Shown: piece by piece, positions 1 to 9,190 of the stretch
How the letters are laid out: each line of letters begins with the position of its first letter
Numbering within the stretch: position 1 is the stretch's first letter
Assembly: GCA_040403495.1 (NCBI GenBank)
Contig: JBBAKM010000001.1
Coordinates: 165,668-229,667 of the forward strand
Length of the DNA stretch: 64,000 nucleotides
DNA from: JABMMZ01 sp040403495
Lineage (GTDB): Bacteria > Bacteroidota > Bacteroidia > NS11-12g > UBA955
Direction: 5' to 3'
Notes under the pieces: model-generated
Databases searched by the model: none
Told to the model about the DNA's origin: nothing
Seen by the model: only the letters and a program-made list of their open reading frames with translations
Position numbers and translations under genes: made by a program

Positions 1-545
1 GCGGTATCTTTAATTGCCGAAGCTAAGTCGTCAACGAACCTTTTTTGAACATCTTCTTTATTGTTTGTTGTTTTAGAATATTTATATCCGATTGGAAATC
101 GAATGTGTTTTAAATCAAATGGAATGTTGTCGGGATTTTCATTAGGCGAACCATATTCTGTATTTAAAACACCTATCATTTTTTCAAGTCCAATGGCATT
201 ATATGCAACACCGTGTTCGTAGATTACATTGTTGTTTTGAAATGGTTTGAATTTCACACCGACAAGTCTTTGAACAATTTTTTGAAAATTACTAATGTGA
301 TTAACTACCGAAAGGTCAGAAATAAAAATGTCACAAGATGGAATTCTTTCGTCTGCAATTTTAGATGCGACTTGAGGTGAACCAGGTTCACCTGTTATGC
401 CTTCAAGAATTAAAAATTCTACGTCTTTTAATTCAGGTTTTTGTTTAACCTTCTTAACTGCTTTTTCAATGCAAGATAAAATGAAGTTCTTATTGTATTT
501 TGTATTGGTTGTTGTCTGCCAAGAGTAAAAAATTTTCAACTTCAT
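1..545 (-). CDS. TIR-like domain protein, partial (runs off the window)
   Basis: Open reading frame of about 181 codons on the minus strand, starting with ATG at 545 and still open at base 1, so the C-terminus is missing. The N-terminus has FYSWQ at residues 6-10 and a DIFISDLS-like segment near residue 75. This combination is known from TIR-like or nucleoside-deoxyribosyltransferase-like proteins that often sit in bacterial defence regions, where such domains bind or cleave nucleotides. The family call rests on these two motifs only. It lies outside the structured element at 611-751 that borders the metal-efflux block, so it belongs to a different unit. No promoter is obvious upstream. Confidence 0.6.
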   Translation of the reverse strand, partial: MKLKIFYSWQTTTNTKYNKNFILSCIEKAVKKVKQKPELKDVEFLILEGITGEPGSPQVASKIADERIPSCDIFISDLSVVNHISNFQKIVQRLVGVKFKPFQNNNVIYEHGVAYNAIGLEKMIGVLNTEYGSPNENPDNIPFDLKHIRFPIGYKYSKTTNNKEDVQKRFVDDLASAIKDT

Positions 546-610
546 ATTATTCTTTGTTTTAAGATTGTCTTTGCCATGTAGCTTGTCTTAGTGGTGTGTC
601 GTTTTAGCCT

Positions 611-751
611 GACCGCTAACGTTTCGGGGCTTAAAGAAGTTGGGGATTTCGGAGCACAAAACTGTCAGCCTACCACCAAACTTTATTAGTTGCACAAAGT
701 TACGATTTACCACTGAACCCCCAATTTCTTTTAAGCCCTTGTTATCAGCTG
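611..751. repeat. Structured inverted-repeat element, left border of metal block
   Basis: Two arms of about 20 bp (626-645 and 718-738) form an imperfect inverted repeat with one extra A and one mismatch; the centre is about 70 bp. Just outside the arms are CGCTAAC (614-620) and GTTATCAGC (741-749), so the ends read AAC...GTT as in a folded integron attC site, although the fit to the attC consensus is weak. The base composition is richer in GC than the neighbours. The right border of the metal block also carries GCTGATAAC next to a hairpin, in inverted orientation. Could be an attC-like recombination site, a MITE end or a structured RNA. Confidence 0.55.
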
Positions 752-809
752 CCCTTCTGTCCGTCCGAAGTGTTGTCGGTCGTGTTTGCAGGGTCTGTCT
801 GCGATGAAC

Positions 810-886
810 GGGTGCGGTTGCTTGCACTCTCTTTTGCTTTTGCTGCGTCTGCCCGTGCGTTGAGGCAAAAGCAAATGTGAGTGCAA
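810..886. repeat. Palindrome with 3x3 internal loop, left copy
   Basis: The motif GGGTGCGGT (810-818) is followed after 3 bp by an inverted repeat: 8 bp (822-829), unpaired tct, 11 bp (833-843), 21-bp loop, 11 bp (865-875), unpaired tgt, 8 bp (879-886). All 19 stem pairs match. A palindrome of the same architecture, with different stem sequence but the same leading motif, the same 3-bp distance and the same tct/tgt mismatch, lies at 9023-9100 on the other side of the metal genes. Confidence 0.65.
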
Positions 887-936
887 ATGCGTTGGCTTTA
901 AATGCAGTCGGTTTTGAGTTTGCAGGTCTCTCCATT

Positions 937-2823
937 TTATCCTTTGTAATTCATCAGTCGTAAACTTGTCAAAATTACAAGTAGTGTTACTCCTACGTCT
1001 GCTGCTATGGCGAAAACCAAATTGCTGTAACCAATAAATGCAAGTGTTATGAATATCAATTTTACCGCTATTGCTCCGATGGTGTTGAATTTTATTCTTC
1101 TCAATGTTTTTTTACTTAACTGAATGAGAAACGGAATGAGTGAAAGTTTGTCGTTCATCAATGCAATGTTTGCAGTTTCTATTGCCGTGTCGCTTCCTGC
1201 TGCTCCCATTGCTATACCTACGGTGCTTTGTGCTAAGGCTGGTGCATCGTTTATTCCATCGCCTACCATTGCTACAAATTTATATTGTTGCAAAAGTTCT
1301 TTGATTTTGTCGGCTTTGTTTTCGGGTAACATATTGCCGAATATTTTTTTAATACCTACTTGTTGGGCTACATAGTTTGCTGCTTTTTCGCTGTCGCCTG
1401 TAAGCATAATAGGTTCTATGTTCATTGCTTCTATTTCCTTCAATGCTGCTGCACTGTCGGGTTTTATTTCGTCCATTAAACCAATGACACCTGCTACACC
1501 TTCGCCAAAACTTACGACTACACTTGTTTTGCCTTGTGCTGAAAGTTCTGCTACAATTTTCTCGGCTTCTTTGTCAACGGGTTGATGTTCTTTTATGAAA
1601 TCTAATTTGCCTACATAAATTGTTTCGTCTTCACACACCAAACATTTTGCGGTTGCACCTTTGCCCATAATGCTTTTGAAACCTTCGGTTTTGTGCGGTT
1701 CAAATCCTTCTTTTATACTTGCATCAACAATGGCTTGTGCTAATGGGTGTTCGGAAAATATTTCTGCTCCTGCGGTGCAAGCCAAAAGTTCTTCACGGCT
1801 TGTTCCGTTTAAAGGAAATACATCTGATACAATAGGATTTCCAAAAGTAATGGTTCGTGTTTTATCTAATGCAATTGCTTTGATACTTGCCAATGCTTCA
1901 ATGTATTTTCCGCCTTTTACTAATGCTCCTTTTGCTGATGCGTTTCCGATTGCTGCGTAAATGGCTACTGGCGTGGATATAACCAAGGCACAAGGACAAG
2001 CGATTACTAAAAGTGTAATGGCTTGTTGCAACCAATGGTTAAAATCTAATTGCATTGCAAATACAGGAATGACAAAAACTAAAATTGCCATTGCAATAAT
2101 TGACGGTGTGTAATACTTTGAAAATTGTTGAATGAATTTTTGTGTTTCACTTTTGTTCCCCTGTGCTTCAAAAGTTAGGCGAATGATTTTTGAGAATGTA
2201 GTATCAACAGAAAGTTTTGTTGTTTCCATTTCTATGAAACCATTTTTGTTTAGTGTTCCTGCAAAAAGATTGTCGCCTGTGTGTTTGTCTTTTGGAATTG
2301 GCTCGCCTGTAATGGCGGCCTCATCAACAGTTGTTTCGCCTGAAATAATTTTGCCGTCCAACGGTATCATTTCACCTGCTTTAACCTGAATGATTGTGCC
2401 GACTGCAATTTTATCAATAGGAACATTTTCATTTTGAGATTTTACAAAAGCGGTCTTTGGTGCTTTGCTTACCAATTCATCTAATGCCGATTTTGAATTT
2501 TCAATGCCAATATCTTCTAAGCGTTCGCCTAAAACATATAGCACTATTACAACTGCTGCTTCGGGGTATTCGCCCAGATAAAATGCACCGATTACAGCAA
2601 TGGTCATTAGTAAATTGATGCTGCTAAATTGGAGTTTGAAGATTGCTTTTACTCCGTTCCATAAAACATTGTAGCCAATGCCGAGAATGAATGCAGCAAA
2701 TACGAAGGGAGCATAAGGCATAGGTATGTGTATGCCGATTATGGATAAAATTTCTAACGCCACCACTATTATGATTGCAGAAAGAAGAAAAATAAATTTT
2801 TTGTCGTTGATTGGTAGTTTCAT
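937..2823 (-). CDS. Heavy-metal translocating P-type ATPase (Zn/Cd/Pb type, P1B-2)
   Basis: Inner-membrane pump that uses ATP to export divalent metals such as Zn2+ or Cd2+ to the periplasm. The 628-residue protein has membrane pairs at the N-terminus, the actuator TGEP, the transmembrane metal site CPC (ACPCALV, near residue 276), an SEHP motif in the nucleotide domain and the hinge GDGINDAPAL. It begins directly with hydrophobic helices and has no N-terminal heavy-metal-associated domain, shorter than many ZntA/CadA proteins. The phosphorylation motif near residue 317 reads DKTRT instead of the canonical DKTGT; the phosphorylated Asp is present. It is the last gene of the four-gene minus-strand efflux unit, 21 bp after the adaptor gene. 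Confidence 0.93.
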   Translation of the reverse strand: MKLPINDKKFIFLLSAIIIVVALEILSIIGIHIPMPYAPFVFAAFILGIGYNVLWNGVKAIFKLQFSSINLLMTIAVIGAFYLGEYPEAAVVIVLYVLGERLEDIGIENSKSALDELVSKAPKTAFVKSQNENVPIDKIAVGTIIQVKAGEMIPLDGKIISGETTVDEAAITGEPIPKDKHTGDNLFAGTLNKNGFIEMETTKLSVDTTFSKIIRLTFEAQGNKSETQKFIQQFSKYYTPSIIAMAILVFVIPVFAMQLDFNHWLQQAITLLVIACPCALVISTPVAIYAAIGNASAKGALVKGGKYIEALASIKAIALDKTRTITFGNPIVSDVFPLNGTSREELLACTAGAEIFSEHPLAQAIVDASIKEGFEPHKTEGFKSIMGKGATAKCLVCEDETIYVGKLDFIKEHQPVDKEAEKIVAELSAQGKTSVVVSFGEGVAGVIGLMDEIKPDSAAALKEIEAMNIEPIMLTGDSEKAANYVAQQVGIKKIFGNMLPENKADKIKELLQQYKFVAMVGDGINDAPALAQSTVGIAMGAAGSDTAIETANIALMNDKLSLIPFLIQLSKKTLRRIKFNTIGAIAVKLIFITLAFIGYSNLVFAIAADVGVTLLVILTSLRLMNYKG

Positions 2824-2844
2824 TATTGAAAATATATTAAGTGA

Positions 2845-4122
2845 TTAATGTGCGTGTGCTTCGCCTTTATTATTCATTTTAGCTAAGATGAAAAAAGCTC
2901 CGTTCACTACTACTTTGCTGTTTGCAGGAATTTCTTTTAGTAAAGTAATTTCGCTGTAACCTACATCGGTGGTGCCTTTTCGGATGGGAATTTTTTCAAA
3001 GGTTGTTCCTTCTTCTGTATGTTCGGGTTCCTCTTTTTCGCTGTGTTCGTGTCCGTGTTCATCGTGCTTGTGTTCGGCAGTTTCTTTTTCCGAATGATGT
3101 TCTTCTTCTTTGTGGGCATCGGTAACAATAAAAATATAGTCCTGTCCTTCGTGATTTACAATGGCGTTGGTTGGAACTGCATCAACAGTAGCATTTTCTA
3201 AACTTACTAAGGCGGTAATGCTCATTCCGTCAATCAAGCCTTGTTTGTTGCCTTTTACCATTGCGTGAACGGCAATGGCTTTGGTGTTTTGCTCAAAGGT
3301 GTTGCTGATTGCGTAAACATCCGCATCGTATTCTTTGCCCGGATTGTTGGTTAATGTGAAATGTATAGTTTGTCCAACTTTCAGTTTCTGCAAATCTTTT
3401 TCATAGACATACAAATCCAAATGCAGTTGACTGTTGTCCACTATTTCAGCAATAGGGTTGTTTGCATCAACATAACTGCCAATGTTCACCATCACATTGC
3501 TAATAGTGCCGTTTATGGGGCTTGTAATGTTTACGATTGATTGAATGTTTTCGCTTGTGAGTGAAGCGGTGTTGATACCAATAAGTTCTAACTGCTTTTG
3601 CAAACTCGCTTTTCGGGCTTTCAAGGTTTTAAGTTCTGCATCGGCAGATTGCAAATTCTTTAATGCTCCTGCATTGCCTTGTTGCAATTCTTTTTGTCTG
3701 TCAAATTCCAACTGTGCCAACTCTGCTTTTGAAGAAACACTTAGAAATTCTTCCTGCATGGTGATAAAAGTATTGTTTGAAATGGTGGCTATCACTTGTC
3801 CTTTAGAAACGGTGTTTCCTGTTTGCACCAAAATTGATTTGATTACACCGCCAAACATGGCAGTAGCGTTTGCCTTGTTGTTGTTTGGCACTCGCAACAA
3901 TCCATTGGCTTTGAGTGATGCGGTTAATTGTTTTTTCTCAATGCTTCCCAACTCTATTTTTATGGATTTCATTTGTTCGGCTGTAAGCGTGGTGGTATTG
4001 TCGTTTTCGTGTTCATCGTGATGCTCTGTTTCTTCACCGTGAGTTTCGGTTTTATTGCTGTTGCAGGATGCAAATGCTAAAGATGTTGCAAGGGCTGCTA
4101 TGAAGATTATATTTTTACTCAT
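2845..4122 (-). CDS. RND efflux periplasmic adaptor (CusB/CzcB/HlyD family), His-rich lipoprotein
   Basis: Membrane-fusion subunit that links the RND permease to the outer-membrane channel and ferries metal in the periplasm. I start it at the ATG at 4122 because the protein then begins with a short lipoprotein signal ending in LAFASC; an upstream ATG at 4167 would add 15 residues before the signal. It shows paired lipoyl/barrel-sandwich half-motifs, a coiled-coil hairpin (about residues 140-190) and a beta-barrel. Three His-rich stretches are visible: after the lipobox, around residues 340-375, and the last residues AHAH; these probably bind metal. It lies between the permease and the ATPase genes with short gaps. 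Confidence 0.92.
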   Translation of the reverse strand: MSKNIIFIAALATSLAFASCNSNKTETHGEETEHHDEHENDNTTTLTAEQMKSIKIELGSIEKKQLTASLKANGLLRVPNNNKANATAMFGGVIKSILVQTGNTVSKGQVIATISNNTFITMQEEFLSVSSKAELAQLEFDRQKELQQGNAGALKNLQSADAELKTLKARKASLQKQLELIGINTASLTSENIQSIVNITSPINGTISNVMVNIGSYVDANNPIAEIVDNSQLHLDLYVYEKDLQKLKVGQTIHFTLTNNPGKEYDADVYAISNTFEQNTKAIAVHAMVKGNKQGLIDGMSITALVSLENATVDAVPTNAIVNHEGQDYIFIVTDAHKEEEHHSEKETAEHKHDEHGHEHSEKEEPEHTEEGTTFEKIPIRKGTTDVGYSEITLLKEIPANSKVVVNGAFFILAKMNNKGEAHAH

Positions 4123-4179
4123 GAGTATATTTTTTATGTTTTTGAATTCGTGAACCTTCGGTTTCATTTCTGTTAAATT

Positions 4180-7100
4180 TTAGTTGTTGATTAAGAAATT
4201 AATGTTGATGACTGACTGATTGAGTTGATTTACGCTTTGCAGATATGCCAACTGCACATCGGTAGCAGTTTGTAATGCCTGCAAATACTCTATGTAGCCA
4301 ATGTCGCCACTTTTGAAACCAACTTTTGCGGTGCTGATAATTATTTCTGCATTGGGCAAAGCTGTTGATTTGTAATAATTGTATTGCGACAAATTCTGGT
4401 TGTATTGCTGAAAAGCATTTTGCAATTGGTTTTGTAAAATCAGTTTTCCGTTGTCGGCTTCTTTTTGCAATGCCTGTTGTTTATAGTCAAGCGATTTTAT
4501 TCTTGATGCGTTGCTGAAAAAAGTTATCGGAATACTGATGCCGACATTAAAGCCCTGAAAGCGCTTGCTGCCGTCAAAATTCACTTCTGTTCCATTTATG
4601 TTTTGAAACCCGATTAAGGACTGGTTGAAATAACCGACATTGAAATCGGGTAGCGTAGATGCGGTTTCAACTTTTTTGTTTTGCTCGGCAATAACGGCTT
4701 GCTGATACAACACTTTCAGCGATGGATTATTTGCAATAAGCGTGGTGTCAAGCGAACTGCTTAATACAAGCGGTTGAAAGTTTCCGTTGTTGTCAATCGT
4801 AAAATCCTCGCTTGTGTTCATTACCATTTTTAAAGAATTGTAAGCCGTGGCAAAGTCCGTTTCATTTTGTTTGAGCAAAAGCGAAAGCTGTCCACGTTTG
4901 GTTTCGGCTGTGGTTTTTTCCAACAAATTTGTTTCGCCTGTTTTGTATCGCAAGGCTGCTGCACTCACAAAATCGTTATACAAGCTGTCTAAAGATTGCA
5001 GTTGCTTTTTAGTGGTTTGCAAATACTGCAACTGATAAAACCAGTATTGAACCTGTGCTTTTATTTCGCTTGCTGTGGCTTGCTGTTGCAATTGGCTACT
5101 TTGCAATTCGGCTTTATACAAACCTGATTTTGCAGTGAAATAGGTAGGAAACGGAATACTTTGCGAAACCTGAAAAGCCTTGTCCTGATTGATGCTGTTG
5201 TATTGCCCAAACTGAAAATTGACATTTGTTTTGGGTAATTCAAACACCGATTTTTTCAAAGTGGTGGAAGATTGCACATTGAGTTGTTGCGATTGAATTT
5301 CTAAATTATTTTTCAATGCCGTGCTTATTGCATCTTCAACCGAAATGGTTTTAGTTGTTGCTGTTTGGGCGTTTGCAGCATTGAATGAAAGCAATACAAA
5401 AACTAAAATACTTGTGGCTGAAAATTTGATTTTAGACTTTTTGATTTTAGAAAACATCACATACAGCAAAGGCAAAACAAACAGTGTTAAGAAAGTTGCT
5501 GTAAGCAAACCGCCTATCACAACTGTTGCTAAAGGTTTTTGCACTTCTGCCCCTGCACCGTGCGAAAGTGCCATTGGTAAAAAGCCCAATGATGCAACGG
5601 TGGCAGTCATTAACACAGGTCGCAAACGGATTTTTGTTCCTTCTTTTATGCGTTCTAAAATGTCGGTCATTCCGTCTTTTTCTAATTGATTAAAAGTTCC
5701 GATTAACACTATGCCGTTTAGCACAGCTACACCGAACAAAGCAATAAAACCGATACCTGCCGAAATGCTGAATGGCATATCACGAATGAGCAAAGCGAAT
5801 ACACCACCAATTGCACTCATTGGAATTGCTGTATAAATTAGCGTGGCTTGTTTTACTGAACTAAACGTAAAATAGAGTAACATAAAAATGAGTGCTAATG
5901 CCACTGGCAAAGCAATCATCAGGCGTTTGCTTGCTGCTTGCAGATTTTCAAACGTGCCTCCATAGGTGTAATAATATCCTTCGGGAAGTTTTACTTTTTC
6001 GCTCAGTTGTTTTTGAATATCGGTAACAACACTTTCTACATCTCTGCCCTTTACATTAAAGCCTACAACAATTCTACGTTTGCCATCTTCACGACTAATT
6101 TGTGCGGGACCTAATTCCATTTTGATTTCCGCAACTTGAGATAATGGAATTTGCGTTCCATTGGTGGTTGGGATATACAAATGGTTCACATCGTCAATGT
6201 TGTTGCGGTGTGTGCTGTCTAAGCGAACCACCAAATCAAATTTGCGTTCGTTTTCATACACAACTCCTGCACTTCCACCAGCAAAAGAAGTAGAAACAAT
6301 GTGGTTGATGTCCTCAATGTTTAAACCGTAATTGGCAATTTGCGAACGGTTGTATTTGATTACGATTTGCGGAAGTCCTGCAACCCTTTCAACGCTTGGT
6401 TCTGTTGCACCGTCCACACTTTGAACAACTGCATTTACCCTATTAGCATAGCTTAAAAGTGTGTCCATATTTTCACCGAAAATTTTAACGGCAACATCTT
6501 GGCGAATACCTGTCATAAGTTCGTTGAACCGCATTTGTATGGGTTGGTTCTTTTCAAAGAATACCCCAGGGATTGTGTTTAATCTTTCTTCAAACTCTTC
6601 TGCCAATTCATCATAAGAAACATCACGTTTCCATTCGCTTTGTGGTTTCAAAATTATCATCATATCCGTTGCTTCGGGTGGCATTGGGTCGGTGGGAACT
6701 TCGGCAGCACCTGTTTTGCCAACTACCATTTTTACCTCGTCAAATTCTTTGATTAGCCTTGATGCTTGCATACTGGTTTCTAAACTTTGTGAAAGTGATG
6801 TGCCTTGCGGTAATATGCAATGAAAGGCAAAATCGCCTTCTTGTAAAGTTGGGATAAACTCGCCACCCATTTTTGAAAATAGGAAAATGGAAACTGTAAA
6901 TACCGCAACTGTTAAACCTACAAGTACTTTTTTGAAACGGATTGCTTTTTCTAAAAGTGGTGCATAAATGCGTTGGAAAAAGTTCATCATTCTATCACTC
7001 AATGTTTGCTTGTGCGAAATGTTTTTAGATAAAAAAGCTGCACACATCATTGGAATATAAGTAAGCGATAAAATCAATGCTCCAACAATGGCAAAAGAAA

Positions 7101-8541
7101 CTGTTTGAGCCATTGGGCTAAACATTTTGCCCTCGATGCCTACCAACGTAAGAATAGGAATGTAAACAATAAGAATAATTATTTCGCCAAAAGCGGCACT
7201 GCTTCGGATTTTAGATGCGGAAACAAAAACTTCATTATCCATTTCTGATTGTGAAAGTTTGCCAATTGCTTTTCGCATTCCTAAATGGTGCAAAGTGGCT
7301 TCTACAATAATTACTGCACCGTCCACAATTAAACCAAAGTCAATTGCTCCTAAACTCATTAGGTTGGCACTTACGCCAAATACATTCATTAAGCCCAAAG
7401 CAAACAACATTGATAAAGGAATGGCAGAAGCCACAATTAATCCTGCACGAAGATTTCCAAGAAACAGAACTAAAACGAAGATTACAATTAATGCTCCTTC
7501 AATCAGATTTTTTTCTACGGTTGAAATAGCACGATTTACCAAATCGGTTCTATCTAAATAGGGTTCTATTACTACATCTTTTGGCAATGATTTTTGAATT
7601 GTTGCCATTTTATCTTTAATACGGCTTACTACATCGGCACTATTTGCACCTTTTAGCATCATTACTACACCGCCAACTGCATCTACTTCACCGTTATAAG
7701 TCATTGCACCATAACGAACCGCACTACCTAAATGCACTTCGGCAACATCTTTTATTAAAATAGGAATGCCGTTAGGGTTTGTTTTTACAACAATATTTTT
7801 GATGTCGTCAAACGAACTAATCAAACCAACTCCACGAATGAAATAGGCATTTGGTTTTTTGTCAATGTATGCCCCGCCTGTATTTTCATTATTCTTTTCT
7901 AAGGCGGTAAAAATTTCGGGAATTGTTATTCCCATTGCAATAAGTCGGTCGGGATTTACGGCAACTTCGTATTGTTTGAGTTGTCCGCCAAAGCTGTTTA
8001 CTTCCGCAATTCCTGCCGTTCCGTAAAGTTGTCGGGCTACAATCCAGTCCTGCATTGTCCGCAAATCCATAGCTGTGTATTTGCTTTCGCTTCCCTTTTT
8101 TGGGTGAATAATGTATTGATACACTTCACCCAAACCTGTGCTAACTGGTGCTAATTCTGGTGTGCCAACACCTTTGGGGATTTTGCTTTCGGCTTCCTTT
8201 AGTCGTTCGTTAATCAGTTGTCGGGCAAAGTAGATGTCCACTTTATCGTCAAACACAACGGTAATTACCGAAAGTCCGAAACGGGAAATGCTCCGCAGTT
8301 CTTCTAAGTCGGGAAGGTTGGCAATGCTTTGTTCTATTGGGTAAGTTACCAACTGTTCAACCTCTTGTCCTGCAAGGGTTGGGCAAACCGTAATGATTTG
8401 CACTTGGTTGTTGGTAATGTCGGGAACTGCATCAATAGGCAGTTTGGTAGCACTCCACACTCCCCAAACTATGAGTGCAAGTGTCATCAAGGAAATGATG
8501 AATTTATTTTTTATGCTGAATGCAATTATTTTGTCTAACAT
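4180..8541 (-). CDS. CusA/CzcA-type RND metal permease fused to TolC/CzcC-like outer-membrane factor
   Basis: Proton-driven heavy-metal exporter. Residues 1 to about 1030 are a complete CzcA/CusA-type RND permease: first helix then PDITNNQVQI, 12 predicted membrane segments in two sets, and two large periplasmic loops. After the last helix (LPLLYVMFSK) a second signal-like hydrophobic stretch ending NAANAQ leads into about 410 residues of TolC-type outer-membrane factor with repeated Gln/Asn/Leu-rich helices. So one polypeptide carries inner-membrane pump and outer-membrane channel. I choose the ATG at 8541; an upstream ATG at 8571 adds 10 residues. Such fusions are known in Bacteroidota. A perfect hairpin at 8612-8632 separates it from the upstream DUF6660 gene. 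Confidence 0.93.
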   Translation of the reverse strand: MLDKIIAFSIKNKFIISLMTLALIVWGVWSATKLPIDAVPDITNNQVQIITVCPTLAGQEVEQLVTYPIEQSIANLPDLEELRSISRFGLSVITVVFDDKVDIYFARQLINERLKEAESKIPKGVGTPELAPVSTGLGEVYQYIIHPKKGSESKYTAMDLRTMQDWIVARQLYGTAGIAEVNSFGGQLKQYEVAVNPDRLIAMGITIPEIFTALEKNNENTGGAYIDKKPNAYFIRGVGLISSFDDIKNIVVKTNPNGIPILIKDVAEVHLGSAVRYGAMTYNGEVDAVGGVVMMLKGANSADVVSRIKDKMATIQKSLPKDVVIEPYLDRTDLVNRAISTVEKNLIEGALIVIFVLVLFLGNLRAGLIVASAIPLSMLFALGLMNVFGVSANLMSLGAIDFGLIVDGAVIIVEATLHHLGMRKAIGKLSQSEMDNEVFVSASKIRSSAAFGEIIILIVYIPILTLVGIEGKMFSPMAQTVSFAIVGALILSLTYIPMMCAAFLSKNISHKQTLSDRMMNFFQRIYAPLLEKAIRFKKVLVGLTVAVFTVSIFLFSKMGGEFIPTLQEGDFAFHCILPQGTSLSQSLETSMQASRLIKEFDEVKMVVGKTGAAEVPTDPMPPEATDMMIILKPQSEWKRDVSYDELAEEFEERLNTIPGVFFEKNQPIQMRFNELMTGIRQDVAVKIFGENMDTLLSYANRVNAVVQSVDGATEPSVERVAGLPQIVIKYNRSQIANYGLNIEDINHIVSTSFAGGSAGVVYENERKFDLVVRLDSTHRNNIDDVNHLYIPTTNGTQIPLSQVAEIKMELGPAQISREDGKRRIVVGFNVKGRDVESVVTDIQKQLSEKVKLPEGYYYTYGGTFENLQAASKRLMIALPVALALIFMLLYFTFSSVKQATLIYTAIPMSAIGGVFALLIRDMPFSISAGIGFIALFGVAVLNGIVLIGTFNQLEKDGMTDILERIKEGTKIRLRPVLMTATVASLGFLPMALSHGAGAEVQKPLATVVIGGLLTATFLTLFVLPLLYVMFSKIKKSKIKFSATSILVFVLLSFNAANAQTATTKTISVEDAISTALKNNLEIQSQQLNVQSSTTLKKSVFELPKTNVNFQFGQYNSINQDKAFQVSQSIPFPTYFTAKSGLYKAELQSSQLQQQATASEIKAQVQYWFYQLQYLQTTKKQLQSLDSLYNDFVSAAALRYKTGETNLLEKTTAETKRGQLSLLLKQNETDFATAYNSLKMVMNTSEDFTIDNNGNFQPLVLSSSLDTTLIANNPSLKVLYQQAVIAEQNKKVETASTLPDFNVGYFNQSLIGFQNINGTEVNFDGSKRFQGFNVGISIPITFFSNASRIKSLDYKQQALQKEADNGKLILQNQLQNAFQQYNQNLSQYNYYKSTALPNAEIIISTAKVGFKSGDIGYIEYLQALQTATDVQLAYLQSVNQLNQSVININFLINN

Positions 8542-8611
8542 TATTTTAATCAGGTTAATGAATGAATACACGATTACTTGCGGTGCGTTAGCATCGTAAA
8601 TAGTTTTGTTT

Positions 8612-8632
8612 TGTTCCGCTGAAAGCGGAACA
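8612..8632. other. 9-bp perfect hairpin in the operon spacer
   Basis: TGTTCCGCT (8612-8620), loop gaa, AGCGGAACA (8624-8632). It lies between the DUF6660 gene and the RND permease gene. There is no T-run on either strand after it, so it is not a standard terminator; it could be an RNA processing or stabilising structure that sets relative expression. Confidence 0.5.
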
Positions 8633-8643
8633 TCAGAAATTCA

Positions 8644-8967
8644 TTAACTGATTTTGGGCGGCTGCCAAATAGACAAATACACCTCTGAAACGTAAGAAGC
8701 GTTGTAAACTGAGAATTTTTTTAATGAAACAGGAACGTGAAGCGATAAGCTGTAATGCGAAAATGGACTGCTAAAAGATTGTCCGCAGCAAGCACACATA
8801 CAAAAAGGTGAGCAATTCTCGGTGTCGCTGTCGTGGTCTGAATGGTCGGTAGTTGCAAATGTTGATTGGTCGGCACTCATATAATTACAGTCGTCCTTGT
8901 CGCTGCACGGCATACAGGACAAAGCCAAAATGTAAAAACTGAATATGAGTGTCAAAACTTGTTTCAC
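8644..8967 (-). CDS. DUF6660 family protein, small Cys-rich exported protein
   Basis: 107 residues, beginning with a hydrophobic signal (LIFSFYILALSC) and then a Cys/His/Asp-rich middle: CMPCSDKDDC, a DHSDHDSD run and CSPFCMCACCGQ. Proteins of this kind are common in Bacteroidota directly upstream of CzcA/CusA genes and are annotated DUF6660; the role is not known, and metal sensing or periplasmic metal binding is inference from composition and position. The start is a GTG at 8967, preceded by a -7 promoter element just 4 bp upstream, so the mRNA is probably leaderless. First gene of the metal operon. Confidence 0.8.
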   Translation of the reverse strand: MKQVLTLIFSFYILALSCMPCSDKDDCNYMSADQSTFATTDHSDHDSDTENCSPFCMCACCGQSFSSPFSHYSLSLHVPVSLKKFSVYNASYVSEVYLSIWQPPKIS

Positions 8968-8971
8968 GGGG

Positions 8972-8979
8972 CAAATGTA
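8972..8979 (-). promoter_or_regulatory. -7 promoter element of the metal-efflux operon
   Basis: On the minus strand TACATTTG matches the Bacteroidota -7 consensus TAnnTTTG and ends 4 bases before the GTG start of the DUF6660 gene. No clear -33 TTG at 19 bp is seen. Predicts transcription start at or next to the start codon. Confidence 0.55.
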
Positions 8980-9022
8980 GGGAAAAATATTGTCGGTTGT
9001 GCTGAAAATTGTCGGTTAGTAT

Positions 9023-9100
9023 GGGTGCGGTAGGGCAAAATAAAATGTGCTGCAAAAGCGGGTCGGCTTGTGGGTGGCTTTGCAGCTCTTTTTATTTTGC
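9023..9100. repeat. Palindrome with 3x3 internal loop, right copy
   Basis: GGGTGCGGT (9023-9031), 3 bp, then stem 11 bp (9035-9045), unpaired tgt, stem of about 10 bp with one bulged A (9049-9059), loop, matching stem (9077-9086), unpaired tct, stem 11 bp (9090-9100). Same architecture as 810-886 but different stem bases: structure conserved, sequence changed. Confidence 0.65.
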
Positions 9101-9190
9101 GAAGGGATAGCCAAACGGCTTTGCCGAAAATTGCATTGTCGGTCGGATTTTGTCTGTCAGTTGATGGTTGCACGGTCGGGTTTTAGGGTT

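Noticed and set aside
588..935. 115-codon minus-strand ORF
   Set aside because: It lies on two structured repeat elements (611-751 and 810-886); its protein has low-complexity Arg/Thr/Gln/Ala sections explained by the inverted repeats and no recognisable start signal.
3545..5689. Plus-strand ORFs of 60-158 codons opposite the efflux genes
   Set aside because: They are antisense shadows of the strongly supported adaptor and permease genes.
8612..8632. Terminator between DUF6660 and RND permease genes
   Set aside because: Stem is good, but there is no T-run on the transcribed side; kept only as a hairpin.
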